From positions 1,002,342 through 1,066,341 of the forward strand of contig CP001673.1 in assembly GCA_000023725.1 (NCBI GenBank): a stretch of 64,000 bases of DNA, in the 5' to 3' direction. Positions 52,810 to 60,814 of the stretch are shown piece by piece. The first letter of the stretch is position 1; every line of letters starts with the position of its first letter. This stretch comes from Flavobacteriaceae bacterium 3519-10 (GTDB taxonomy: Bacteria; Bacteroidota; Bacteroidia; Flavobacteriales; Weeksellaceae). Below the pieces are notes generated by a model. It was not told the DNA's origin, ran no database searches, and saw nothing but the letters and a program-made list of their open reading frames with translations. The position numbers were made by a program, and so were the translations under genes.

Positions 52810-55463
52810 ATTATTTCATTTCTGTTAGGCAATGTAAGTTCAAATGTTACCCCGATTTCTTTGTTAACGGCTGCAATGTCACCGCCGTGCGCGTTTAGGA
52901 TTCTCTTGCAGATGGCCAATCCCAGTCCGCTGCCAACAGGTTTTCTGAGGTTTTGATGTTTGCTTTGGTAAAATTTTTCAAATATAAATTCCAGATCTTC
53001 GTCAGGTATTGTTTTGCCCGTATTGAAGATTGAAACCTTAAGCCGGCCGTCTTTTTCCTGAAATTTTACCTGAATCATTCCCTGGTCGCCCGCAAATTTC
53101 AGCGCGTTTCCGAGGATGTTCTGAAACACCTGAATCATTTTCATTTCATCGTAAACGAATGTTTCTTCCTGAAGTAAGTTCACCTCAGAATGGTGCAGAT
53201 GTTTCTGCTCAAACAGCTGAAGCAGGGGTTTGAGCGCTTTGTGATACGAGTTAACGATGTTGCCATGTTCAAGGTTTAAAGGCGTTGTTCCGGCCTCCAA
53301 TTTATCGAGATAAAGAATGTCGTTGATAATTTCCGCAAGACGGTCGCTTTCGGAAATAATGTTTTCGAGAAAATCTTTTTTTATTTCCGTGGGCATATCC
53401 TCATCGTCCATCAGCAGCTCGCTTGTGGCACGAATCGCAGTGATTGGCGTGCGAAGTTCATGAGCTACCGAATCGAGAAAATCATCTTTCTGCCTGTCTT
53501 TTATGAGCAGGGTTTCATTGGCATCCTGCAGTTTTTCGCTCATCTTCCGGAGCTGGTGCGAATGTTCGGTGAGCTGCTTGTTCATCGATATATTATCTTT
53601 GGATTCCTCTAAAATCCTCAACACTTCTGGAAGTGTAATCTTGTCTTCTTTCGTTACGCCATCGATCAGAATTTTAGCCGAAGCAGTCCCGATTCTGCCA
53701 CTCAGCAGATTTTCAGAGAATTTAATGAAGCGCGCATCCGCACTGTCGTTTTCATCCGAAATATTGTATTTCAGGTTGAAAATTTTCAAGGCCTGTTTTG
53801 TCTTTTTTTCACCTAGAAACCGAGCTAGTATTCTCCGGATGTCCGAAATATTTGCGGTTCCTTTCCAGATGTAGGCATTTTCATGATGTTGGATATAATC
53901 GTTGATATCCACATAAAGTTCCGCGAAGTTCCGAGCCCGGTAGTTTTCTGCGACACACGAAGAAATTATCATAAATAAACCCCCGTTTATCAGCAGGCTC
54001 CAGAAAAAAACATTGGCCACCGGTGACAGATAGTCGAGTTTAAAGAAGTTGAAAAAGGCAGAATTCTGATAACCAAATTCAAAATAATTGGGAACGATGA
54101 GATACGCGTAACTGATCAGTATGCCTGCAATAATGCCTGTTACGGCTCCTGCAAAACTGCCGCGACGCCAGAAGACAGCTCCGAAAAAAGACGGCGCCAG
54201 CTGCGCTATCAGTACGAACGCAATAAGACCAACTGAAAACAGTGTTGAGCTGCTGATTAAATACCGCATGTACATAAAGCCCAGGATGATCAGCGAAAAA
54301 ATGCTGGCTTTCCGGATGTTAACGATGGTTCTGTTGTTTGAATTTTCAGTTTCAGATTTCAGGCTGTTCAGCCAGCCGTAAGGAATAATGATGTTGTTTG
54401 AAAGCATTACAGAGAGTGAAATACTTGAAATAATGATCATTGAAATACAAGCGCTCAACCCGCCGAAAAATACCATCGCGGCAATTAAGGTGTTCCCAAA
54501 CTTCTGCGGAATGAGGATGGAGTAGAATTCGGGATTTACATTTTCGCCCAAAAAAAGTATTTTGCCGCCCCACGCGATTGGGAACACAAATAAATTCAGC
54601 AATAAAAGGTACAGCGGAAATAACCAGATGGCTGTTTTGAGATGTTTTTCGGTTCTGTTCTCTACAATTGTGGTGTGAAACTGCCTCGGAAGCAGAAAAA
54701 TAGCGGACATTGATAACAGCGACATCAGAAACCAGTTGAAACCGCCTTCAAGTCCGTTCAATGTATTTTTTTGTTTAAAATCTGGCAGTTTGGAAGCCTG
54801 TTCATAGATGTCATCAAAACCGTTGAAAACTCCATACGTCACGAAGACGCCCAGAGCCAGGAAAAAAACGAGTTTGAGGAAGCTTTCAAATGCGACGGCT
54901 GAAATAATTCCGAGCCTTTTTTCGGACGCGTCAACGTATTTTGTTCCGTAATACGCGGAGAATATTGCTATGATCAGTACAACATATGTGGCGTTATCAA
55001 GTAAAATATTATCCGAATTTTCTGAACCCGTCATTAAATGGAAAGTCTCTGATATAGCCTTGATCTGCAGCCCAATGTATGGAATCACCGCGAGGATGCA
55101 CACACCAGCTACCAATGCGCCCAAAAATCTTCTGTTCCCGTAACGAAGCGAAATAAAATCGGCGATACTGCTTATCTTATTTACTCTTGAGATCCGGATG
55201 ATTTTCGAATTGATATAGATCCACGCCGGGATAATGATTACCGGGCCAATGTACACCGCGAGGTACTCCAAACCCTGATTCGATGCGACGCCGATGCTGC
55301 CGTAATACGTCCATGCCGAACAGTACACGGCCAAAGAAAGCGAGTAGACGTATGGGTTGTTTACCCAGAAATTGCTTTTCTTTTTTTCTGCCCAGAAAGC
55401 AACAAAGAATAGAGTTCCCAGATAAAGGATCACCAGTAAAAAAAGCAGTGGACTACTCATCAA
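52806..55463 (-). CDS. Sodium:solute symporter-histidine kinase (CbrA/CrbS type)
   Basis: An 885-residue inner-membrane sensor. Residues 1 to about 500 form a 13-segment sodium:solute symporter domain with VYSLSLAVYCSAWTYYGSIG and the SADFISLRYGNR-type loop (SSIADFISLRYGNRRF). A linker of 150 residues ends in a coiled coil. The HisKA box has the phosphoacceptor His668 in DSVAHELRTPITAIR. The ATPase has N, G1 and G2 boxes in QNILGNALKFAG, FNTGKTIPDEDL and GSGLGLAICKRIL. Proteobacterial CbrA and CrbS share this design, and CrbS controls acs in Vibrio. The position beside acs and an acyl-CoA synthetase makes acetate or another carboxylate the likely signal. It probably senses transport or ligand binding. 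Confidence 0.93.
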   Translation of the reverse strand: MMSSPLLFLLVILYLGTLFFVAFWAEKKKSNFWVNNPYVYSLSLAVYCSAWTYYGSIGVASNQGLEYLAVYIGPVIIIPAWIYINSKIIRISRVNKISSIADFISLRYGNRRFLGALVAGVCILAVIPYIGLQIKAISETFHLMTGSENSDNILLDNATYVVLIIAIFSAYYGTKYVDASEKRLGIISAVAFESFLKLVFFLALGVFVTYGVFNGFDDIYEQASKLPDFKQKNTLNGLEGGFNWFLMSLLSMSAIFLLPRQFHTTIVENRTEKHLKTAIWLFPLYLLLLNLFVFPIAWGGKILFLGENVNPEFYSILIPQKFGNTLIAAMVFFGGLSACISMIIISSISLSVMLSNNIIIPYGWLNSLKSETENSNNRTIVNIRKASIFSLIILGFMYMRYLISSSTLFSVGLIAFVLIAQLAPSFFGAVFWRRGSFAGAVTGIIAGILISYAYLIVPNYFEFGYQNSAFFNFFKLDYLSPVANVFFWSLLINGGLFMIISSCVAENYRARNFAELYVDINDYIQHHENAYIWKGTANISDIRRILARFLGEKKTKQALKIFNLKYNISDENDSADARFIKFSENLLSGRIGTASAKILIDGVTKEDKITLPEVLRILEESKDNISMNKQLTEHSHQLRKMSEKLQDANETLLIKDRQKDDFLDSVAHELRTPITAIRATSELLMDDEDMPTEIKKDFLENIISESDRLAEIINDILYLDKLEAGTTPLNLEHGNIVNSYHKALKPLLQLFEQKHLHHSEVNLLQEETFVYDEMKMIQVFQNILGNALKFAGDQGMIQVKFQEKDGRLKVSIFNTGKTIPDEDLEFIFEKFYQSKHQNLRKPVGSGLGLAICKRILNAHGGDIAAVNKEIGVTFELTLPNRNEII

Positions 55464-55647
55464 ATTTCCTGAAAATTAAAAAAGAAACAACACTGGACGC
55501 GAGCCAGATGATGAAAATATAAAAGTAAATCAGTGGCAAACCCGCGACGGGCTGCACATTATTAAACAAAAGCAGAACCGGCGCATTGAACATCACAAAT
55601 AATATGATGCTGAGGATTACCAGTTTCTGCTTATGTCTTTTTTTCAT
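55453..55647 (-). CDS. Small membrane protein next to the symporter-kinase
   Basis: A 64-residue protein with two hydrophobic segments (LVILSIILFVMFNAPVLLLF and PLIYFYIFIIWLASSVVSFLIF), opening with basic KKRHKQK. Its stop overlaps the kinase start by 11 bases, so the two are translationally coupled. The layout resembles the small partner proteins (DUF485/DUF4212 type) that accompany acetate-type sodium symporters, as YjcH does ActP. I therefore suggest it is a small subunit of the symporter half. Sequence identity to those families is not obvious, so this rests mainly on size, topology and position. Confidence 0.75.
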   Translation of the reverse strand: MKKRHKQKLVILSIILFVMFNAPVLLLFNNVQPVAGLPLIYFYIFIIWLASSVVSFLIFRKFDE

Positions 55648-55717
55648 TTTTATTGAATATTCTGGATGAAGACACTCGGCTGTTCAGGCGCAAAGCTCAT
55701 CTTCAACAATATTTTTT

Positions 55718-55945
55718 CTAAATTTTATCGTCGGAATACTCACCTTTAAACGAATACCACCCGAAAATTCCCAAACCGCCCACGATAATCGGTACCAGGA
55801 TCACGAGGATGATCCAACCGAACACATTATCTTCCTGCTTATCCGACATTATTTTTGGGATGCCGAATACAGACAAGCCATAATAAGCCACTACAAGTGC
55901 GAGCAGTAACCACACAATTCCTAATATTTTTTTTACTGAATCCAT
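55718..55945 (-). CDS. Small two-segment membrane protein (DUF6814-like)
   Basis: A 75-residue protein with two hydrophobic segments (ILGIVWLLLALVVAYYGLSVFGIP and GWIILVILVPIIVGGLGIFGWYSF) joined by a polar loop, and an acidic tail (GEYSDDKI). It resembles the small proteins found just after MFS carriers in Bacteroidota, which I recall as DUF6814. It is 88 bases after the MFS gene and 70 bases before the 64-residue membrane protein gene on the same strand. A role as a carrier partner is inferred from place and size only. Confidence 0.7.
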   Translation of the reverse strand: MDSVKKILGIVWLLLALVVAYYGLSVFGIPKIMSDKQEDNVFGWIILVILVPIIVGGLGIFGWYSFKGEYSDDKI

Positions 55946-56033
55946 TCTGTTGTTTTTTTAAAGTTAGTTAAAATCCCGAAAACCGAACCCGGCTGTTACA
56001 CGCGCTGCCGGTCTCGGGGTTTATGGTTTTAAT

Positions 56034-57632
56034 TTATTGATGGTCTTCGGCCAGACTTTTATTTTTGGTTTTTAGGTAAAGGGTACCGATCACAAGACAT
56101 ACGCCCGCAACAATGATCGGGTACCAAAGCCCCTGAAGATACCATTCTGCATGGCCGGCGTCTTTGCCGGAAGTTACCAGATAGGTGGCAACCGCAGGAA
56201 GCAGACCTCCAAATATCCCGTTACCGATATGATACGGCAGCGACATCGATGTGTAGCGGATTCTGATTGGGAACATTTCAACCAAAAATGCCGCGATAGG
56301 ACCGTACACCATCGTTACAAAAACGACCTGAATGAAAACCAGCAGCACGAGCAGCCATCGGGTGTCAGGATTTACAATGATGCTTTCTTTTACAAGGGGA
56401 GCTTCTGCCTTTCCCTTCACCATCGCTGGTCCTGCTGCAGCCCAATGCACGATACTGTCGCGCTTCAGCAAAGTTCCGTCGGTAAAGGTTTTTTCTGTAT
56501 GGTAGGTGATTACACTGTCGGTGGCGAGTTTTGCATGGGGTTTTGCAGTTCTTTTTTCTTCGAGGCCATTCTGTGCCAGTACTTTGTTTTCTATTTTAAC
56601 CGAATTGAACATCGCTTTGTAAATCGGACGGTACGCGATGATGGCGAGCAGCATTCCAATCATCATAATCGGTTTTCTGCCTACTTTATCAGATAGCCAG
56701 CCGAAGAGTATGAAGAGCGGTGTCCCCAAGAAAAGGGCCAGCGCCATCATTGAATCTACCTGCGCAGACTCAATATTCATCACTTTCTGCATAAAACTCA
56801 TCGCGTAGAACTGTCCGGTGTACCAGATGACACCCTGTCCCATCACCGCCCCGAAAAGTGCGAGTAATACGAACTTGAAATTAAATTTATTCCCGAAGCT
56901 TTCTTTGAGTGGATTGGTGGAAGTTTTCCCTTCTTTTTTCGCCTGCGCAAACAGGGGAGATTCTTTCATATTCCGTCGGATGACATAGGAAACGCCCACC
57001 ATCAGGATAGAAATCCAGAATGGTATTCTCCATCCCCAGCTGTCGAACTCTTCAGGCGTAAGACTTGTTTTGGTTACAAGAATCACGATGAGCGAGATAA
57101 ACAGACCTGAAGTTGCGGTCGTCTGAATCCACGATGTCCAGTAGCCTCGGCGGTGTGGCTGAGAATATTCTGCGACATAAGTTGCCGCGCCGCCGTATTC
57201 GCCTCCGAGTGCGAGACCCTGTAAAAGTCTCAGGATTAAAACCAAAACAGGAGCAACATAGCCAATGGTTTCAAAACTCGGCACACAACCGATGAGAAAG
57301 GTGGAGAAGCCCATGATCAGCAACGTAACCAGGAAGGTGTACTTTCTGCCGATGATGTCGCCAAGTCTTCCGAAAAATAACGCACCGAAAGGCCGTACAA
57401 CAAAACCTGCCGCAAACGTTGCAAGCGTTGAAAGAAAAGCTGCGGTCGGATTATCTGCCGGAAAAAATTTGGTTGCAAGAACTACCGCCAGACTTCCAAA
57501 AATATAGAAATCGTACCATTCGATCAGGGTGCCGAGAGACGACGCCATAATGACGCCCCAGATCGTTTTGTTTTTTTTCTTCTCAGCAACATAGTCATCA
57601 TGTTCCTGCTGAGTTTTGAATTTCTTACTCAT
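56034..57632 (-). CDS. MFS transporter, metabolite:H+ symporter type (ProP/ShiA-like)
   Basis: A 532-residue inner-membrane carrier. It has the family start IWGVIMASSLGTLIEWYDFYIFGSLA, the loop motif GRLGDIIGRKY, and the LLRLLQGLALGGEYGGAATYVAEY block of the metabolite:H+ symporter family. A hydrophilic insertion of about 85 residues (roughly 338-421) splits the second half, between segments that are normally linked by a short loop. The substrate is unknown; the acetate and propionate genes around it suggest a carboxylate. The frame is open to 57674, but the ATG at 57632 (MSKKFKTQQEH) fits better. The porin gene lies upstream on the same strand. Confidence 0.9.
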   Translation of the reverse strand: MSKKFKTQQEHDDYVAEKKKNKTIWGVIMASSLGTLIEWYDFYIFGSLAVVLATKFFPADNPTAAFLSTLATFAAGFVVRPFGALFFGRLGDIIGRKYTFLVTLLIMGFSTFLIGCVPSFETIGYVAPVLVLILRLLQGLALGGEYGGAATYVAEYSQPHRRGYWTSWIQTTATSGLFISLIVILVTKTSLTPEEFDSWGWRIPFWISILMVGVSYVIRRNMKESPLFAQAKKEGKTSTNPLKESFGNKFNFKFVLLALFGAVMGQGVIWYTGQFYAMSFMQKVMNIESAQVDSMMALALFLGTPLFILFGWLSDKVGRKPIMMIGMLLAIIAYRPIYKAMFNSVKIENKVLAQNGLEEKRTAKPHAKLATDSVITYHTEKTFTDGTLLKRDSIVHWAAAGPAMVKGKAEAPLVKESIIVNPDTRWLLVLLVFIQVVFVTMVYGPIAAFLVEMFPIRIRYTSMSLPYHIGNGIFGGLLPAVATYLVTSGKDAGHAEWYLQGLWYPIIVAGVCLVIGTLYLKTKNKSLAEDHQ

Positions 57633-57717
57633 GCTATTGTTGTTTTTAGTTAAAGTTATATTTTGGTAAACCATGTATTTAGTTATGATATAATTATTTG
57701 GAATTCTGACTTAAAGT

Positions 57718-59037
57718 TTAAAATGAATACATGACCCTGATTAATGCCCGCAGGTTCCCTACGTCTTTAAGGTTGTTTTGGGCGATGGCCTCAGCGTTTA
57801 GATCGCCCCATTGCGCTGCGGTATATTCGAGTTCCGGTGAGATGTTGAATTTATTCTGTTTGAAATCTACCCGTGCGGAAGCGCGCCAAACGTTGTTCAG
57901 GATTCTTGTTCCCGACAAACCCCGCACATACAGGTTTTTAAATCCGGCATCCACACCCGAATTTTTGGTGTAGCCAAAGAAAACTCCGGGCGCGATTTTG
58001 GGATGAGCGCTTGCCAGGTCCACCCAAAAAGCAGAGGTCTTGGTTGGCTTGTAAGATTCTATACCATCCGGGTTTTCGTAACCTGCAAATCCGCCGATCA
58101 TCACCAGATGATGCAGGTTTCCGCCAGCGATCCCATAAAGTTTGGCGATGATTTTCTCGTTCGCATATTTAAAATAGCCGAAGAACATTTCTGAGTTCAC
58201 GGTTTCATCTGAAGCCAAACCCGCCGATTCAATCACAGGCTTCAACGACTGATACTCCGCGCCCGCGCCAGCTACCATATTTTTGCCTCTGTATAGAAGT
58301 TGACCATGAAAAGTGGGAACAGAGGAATTGAAAGTAGCTGAGTTTGCGGAGGCGCCGGTTGCATTAGCCGTCTGAAACTCACGGTCTTTGTACGCGACAA
58401 CCGTGAAAGAGAGTTCGGGCGTGATTTTTTGCGTGAGTTTTACCTGTCCTGCCCAGCCGAACGGATTGAAAAGTATAGCTGTGTTAAAGTTGGCAACGCC
58501 GGGGAAAACATCGGGGATAAATGCGGGATACCACGTTTGGCCGAATGTAAGTGCGGTTTTTGGCCAGGTTAATGTAGCGGTTGCATGTCTCAAACGGAAT
58601 AACCCCGCGCTGCCGGTTCCGGCTGAAGTTTTGTTGAGCTCCGTATTGCCGAAAAAATCACCTTCAATGTTTCCGGTAGCTTTTGCGCCCCAGACATCCG
58701 GTCCGCGAAACCTGATTCCAATTCTGGAAGTGATCGCGAGAAAATTGCTCGCGCCTGTATTGTTTATATCCTTTCCGTTTGCATCCAGCTTTTCATCAAG
58801 CGGATATAGGTTGAGATTGTACTCGCGGGAGTAGCCTGATTGACGGCTGTCGAAGCTGTAATCTGTTCTTACCCAACCATAAAGCGAAGCGTCCCATTCT
58901 TTTGGTTTTGTTTTTTCGGCTTCCAGTGCCTCAATACGTTTTAAGAGATCGGTATTTGAAATCGTATCCTGAGCATTTACCTGCGCGCTGAAGAATAATA
59001 CAGGGAGAATTCCTAACAAAACCGTCAATTTCTTCAT
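57718..59037 (-). CDS. Outer-membrane porin-like protein
   Basis: A 439-residue exported protein. The signal peptide ends VNAQ at residue 22. A short coiled coil (DLLKRIEALEAEK) is followed by a beta-barrel region, with WDASLYGWVRTDYSFDSRQSG, ITSRIGIRFRGPDVWG, KATGNIEGDFFGN and TWPKTALTFGQTWYPAF. The final strand ends RVMYSF with an aromatic residue. The pattern is that of general porins of the DcaP/trimeric type. It is the first gene of the locus and would give small carboxylates passage across the outer membrane before the MFS carrier takes them up. The substrate preference is inferred from context. Confidence 0.82.
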   Translation of the reverse strand: MKKLTVLLGILPVLFFSAQVNAQDTISNTDLLKRIEALEAEKTKPKEWDASLYGWVRTDYSFDSRQSGYSREYNLNLYPLDEKLDANGKDINNTGASNFLAITSRIGIRFRGPDVWGAKATGNIEGDFFGNTELNKTSAGTGSAGLFRLRHATATLTWPKTALTFGQTWYPAFIPDVFPGVANFNTAILFNPFGWAGQVKLTQKITPELSFTVVAYKDREFQTANATGASANSATFNSSVPTFHGQLLYRGKNMVAGAGAEYQSLKPVIESAGLASDETVNSEMFFGYFKYANEKIIAKLYGIAGGNLHHLVMIGGFAGYENPDGIESYKPTKTSAFWVDLASAHPKIAPGVFFGYTKNSGVDAGFKNLYVRGLSGTRILNNVWRASARVDFKQNKFNISPELEYTAAQWGDLNAEAIAQNNLKDVGNLRALIRVMYSF

Positions 59038-59192
59038 GGGTGTGTAAATTTTAGTTTAATTCTTTGACAGAACGAAAGTGAAACTAAAATTTTATTTGAA
59101 GAAATTCAATATATATTATTGCTGCCGGTATAGCTGCATGAAAAGTGACTTTTGCGTAGGCTCTATTGAATGCCCACGTTTCCGCGGTAATG

Positions 59193-59609
59193 CTACTTTT
59201 TGAACCGTTCCCATTTGATCATCATAAACTTATCGCCGAATTCTGTAATGATCAGGCCTGAGCCTTTAATGTTGTCTTCAACTTTCATGTAATCAATAAG
59301 TTCGGCCTGTTTAAAAACTTTATACGTGGTATGGAATTCCGTATGTGGTGGTCTTTTAATATTGTATTTCCGAACCCATGAACTGATCGTGACGTGCGAA
59401 ACGCCCAGGATTCTTTCAATTTCACGGTACGAAAGTCCTTCAAGATAAAGCTGAAGCGCTTTGGTTACATAGTAATCATCAATCTGTTTGCCCAGTTTCT
59501 TCACGGTGAAATAATAATTGCAGCTGCGGCAGAGAAACCGTTGTCTTTCCTTAACGATGCCGCTTTTTACGACGTTCTGCTGTTGGCATTTCGGGCAAGT
59601 GTTGGACAT
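59193..59609 (-). CDS. Stand-alone InsA-like zinc-ribbon and HTH protein (IS1-type N-terminal domains)
   Basis: A 138-residue DNA-binding protein. It begins MSNTCPKCQQQNVVKSG and continues RQRFLCRSCNYYFTVKKLG, a four-Cys zinc ribbon as in IS1 InsA. A helix-turn-helix follows (GLSYREIERILGVSHVTISSWVRKY). There is no DDE transposase domain, no partner insB frame and no terminal repeat, so this is not an active insertion sequence. The C-terminal 40 residues (FKQAELIDYMKV...GSGLIITEFGDKFMMIKW) are unlike InsA and look like a separate small domain. It is probably a domesticated regulator. The start at 59609 follows a -7 match (TATATTTG on the minus strand). It lies back to back with the pyrB control region. 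Confidence 0.78.
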   Translation of the reverse strand: MSNTCPKCQQQNVVKSGIVKERQRFLCRSCNYYFTVKKLGKQIDDYYVTKALQLYLEGLSYREIERILGVSHVTISSWVRKYNIKRPPHTEFHTTYKVFKQAELIDYMKVEDNIKGSGLIITEFGDKFMMIKWERFKK

Positions 59610-59702
59610 ATGTATACTTTTATAGCAAATATATATTAAATTAGCATCATTCCATTGATTTCTAAGTATAGAGTATATCAGCCCGCTTTTCTGCAAAATC
59701 AC

Positions 59703-59732
59703 TTGGCATTCCGCAGAAATTTTCTATCTTTG
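59703..59732 (+). promoter_or_regulatory. Promoter of the pyrB leader
   Basis: TTG (59703-59705), a 19-base spacer and TATCTTTG (59725-59732): a near-perfect Bacteroidota promoter. The leader ATG is only 6 bases downstream, so the transcript would be nearly leaderless. Confidence 0.82.
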
Positions 59733-59738
59733 CAGCTA

Positions 59739-59813
59739 ATGAAAACAACCTTTCCATTAGACCATTTACATGAAGGCAGCGATGCCGGATTTTACCATAT
59801 TTATTTTATTTAA
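59739..59813 (+). CDS. Putative pyrB leader peptide, 24 residues
   Basis: An ATG at 59739, 6 bases after the -7 element, opens a 24-codon frame ending in TAA at 59811-59813. The opening residues are MKTTFPLDHLHEG. The last eight codons are very U-rich (ttttaccatatttattttat). The stop codon overlaps the first bases of the terminator stem. A ribosome that follows the polymerase closely would cover the stem and block hairpin formation, while a lagging ribosome would allow termination. Ordinary protein function is not expected. Confidence 0.62.
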   Translation: MKTTFPLDHLHEGSDAGFYHIYFI

Positions 59814-59840
59814 CGAAGTCTTTTTGGCTTCGTTTTTTTT
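59812..59840 (+). terminator. Intrinsic attenuator terminator before pyrB
   Basis: AACGAAGTC, loop TTTTT, GGCTTCGTT (9 pairs, one G-U), followed at once by a T run. It lies 20 bases before the pyrB ATG, inside the leader of the pyrimidine operon, so readthrough is required for pyrB expression. Confidence 0.88.
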
Positions 59841-59859
59841 TATCTAAAATCACAGAATT

Positions 59860-60750
59860 ATGCTTACAACCACTGATTTAACCGTTGAAAAGATCCATTC
59901 TTTACTTGAGACTGCGGAGAAACTCGCTACAGGCAAAAAACTTCGCGCGGTAGATGATATTTATGTATCCAACCTGTTTTTTGAGGACAGCACGCGGACC
60001 AAAACAAGTTTTCATATCGCTGAAGAAAAACTGGGGCTTCACCTTGTTCCGTTCGACGTTGGTGCGAGCTCAGTAAATAAGGGTGAATCTTTATATGATA
60101 CCGTTAAAACGCTGAAAAGTCTCGGTGCAGACCTACTGGTGATCCGCCACAGCAAAGACCGTTTCTATGATGAGCTTAAAAAAATAGACATTCCGGTGAT
60201 CAATGCCGGCGACGGTACAGGAAACCATCCTTCGCAGACGCTGTTGGACCTGATGACCATTCAGCAGGAATTCGGCAAATTCAAAGGTCTTAAAATAGGG
60301 ATTGTGGGCGATGTAAAGCACAGCCGTGTAGCCAAATCGAATGCCGACGCGCTGCGGAAACTCGGTGCGAAAGTTTACTTTTCCGGCCCCGAAAAATGGT
60401 TTGATGAGGGCACAATTATCAACGGAACCTACCTTTCAATTGACGATCTTGTAAAAGAGGTTGACGTATTGATGCTCCTGCGAATTCAGCATGAAAGACA
60501 CGGCGAAAAAATGAAAATTTCATTACAGACCTATCATAAACAATTCGGCCTCACTACAGACCGTGAGAAAGCAATGAAGAAAGATGCGATCATTATGCAT
60601 CCGGCACCAATTAACAGAGGTGTTGAGATTGCAGATGAACTGGTAGAATGCGAACGTTCAAGAATTTTCAAACAGATGGAAAACGGCGTATTTGCACGTA
60701 TGGCCATCCTGAAAGATGTACTGGAAGAAAAAGGGTTTAAGTTTAAATAG
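59860..60750 (+). CDS. pyrB: Aspartate carbamoyltransferase catalytic subunit
   Basis: A 296-residue enzyme joining carbamoyl phosphate and aspartate in the second step of pyrimidine synthesis. The carbamoyl-phosphate site is FFEDSTRTKTSF, with SSVNKGESLYDT after it. NAGDGTGNHPSQTLLDLMTI and MHPAPINRGVEI carry further active-site residues, and LLRIQHERHG holds the aspartate-binding Arg. An in-frame TAA 15 bases upstream fixes the start near 59860. No pyrI regulatory-subunit gene lies nearby, so allosteric control as in E. coli is unlikely. Control by the upstream attenuator is likely instead. carA follows on the same strand after 64 bases. Confidence 0.97.
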   Translation: MLTTTDLTVEKIHSLLETAEKLATGKKLRAVDDIYVSNLFFEDSTRTKTSFHIAEEKLGLHLVPFDVGASSVNKGESLYDTVKTLKSLGADLLVIRHSKDRFYDELKKIDIPVINAGDGTGNHPSQTLLDLMTIQQEFGKFKGLKIGIVGDVKHSRVAKSNADALRKLGAKVYFSGPEKWFDEGTIINGTYLSIDDLVKEVDVLMLLRIQHERHGEKMKISLQTYHKQFGLTTDREKAMKKDAIIMHPAPINRGVEIADELVECERSRIFKQMENGVFARMAILKDVLEEKGFKFK

Positions 60751-60762
60751 AAGCAAGAGGCA

Positions 60763-60798
60763 AGAGCCAACAGCAAAAAAAATTTGATTCCTGGCTCT
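60763..60798. repeat. Inverted repeat and AGCAAGAG-type repeat between pyrB and carA
   Basis: AGAGCCA (60763-60769) is repeated in reverse complement as TGGCTCT (60792-60798). The left side sits in a AAGCAAGAGGCAAGAG purine repeat. The stem is only 7 pairs with a 22-base loop and is followed by no T run, so a terminator is unlikely. Confidence 0.4.
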
Positions 60799-60814
60799 AA
60801 AATCTAAAAAAAGA

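Noticed and set aside
59193-59609. Active IS1 element
   Set aside because: No transposase catalytic domain, no terminal inverted repeats and no target-site duplication are seen.
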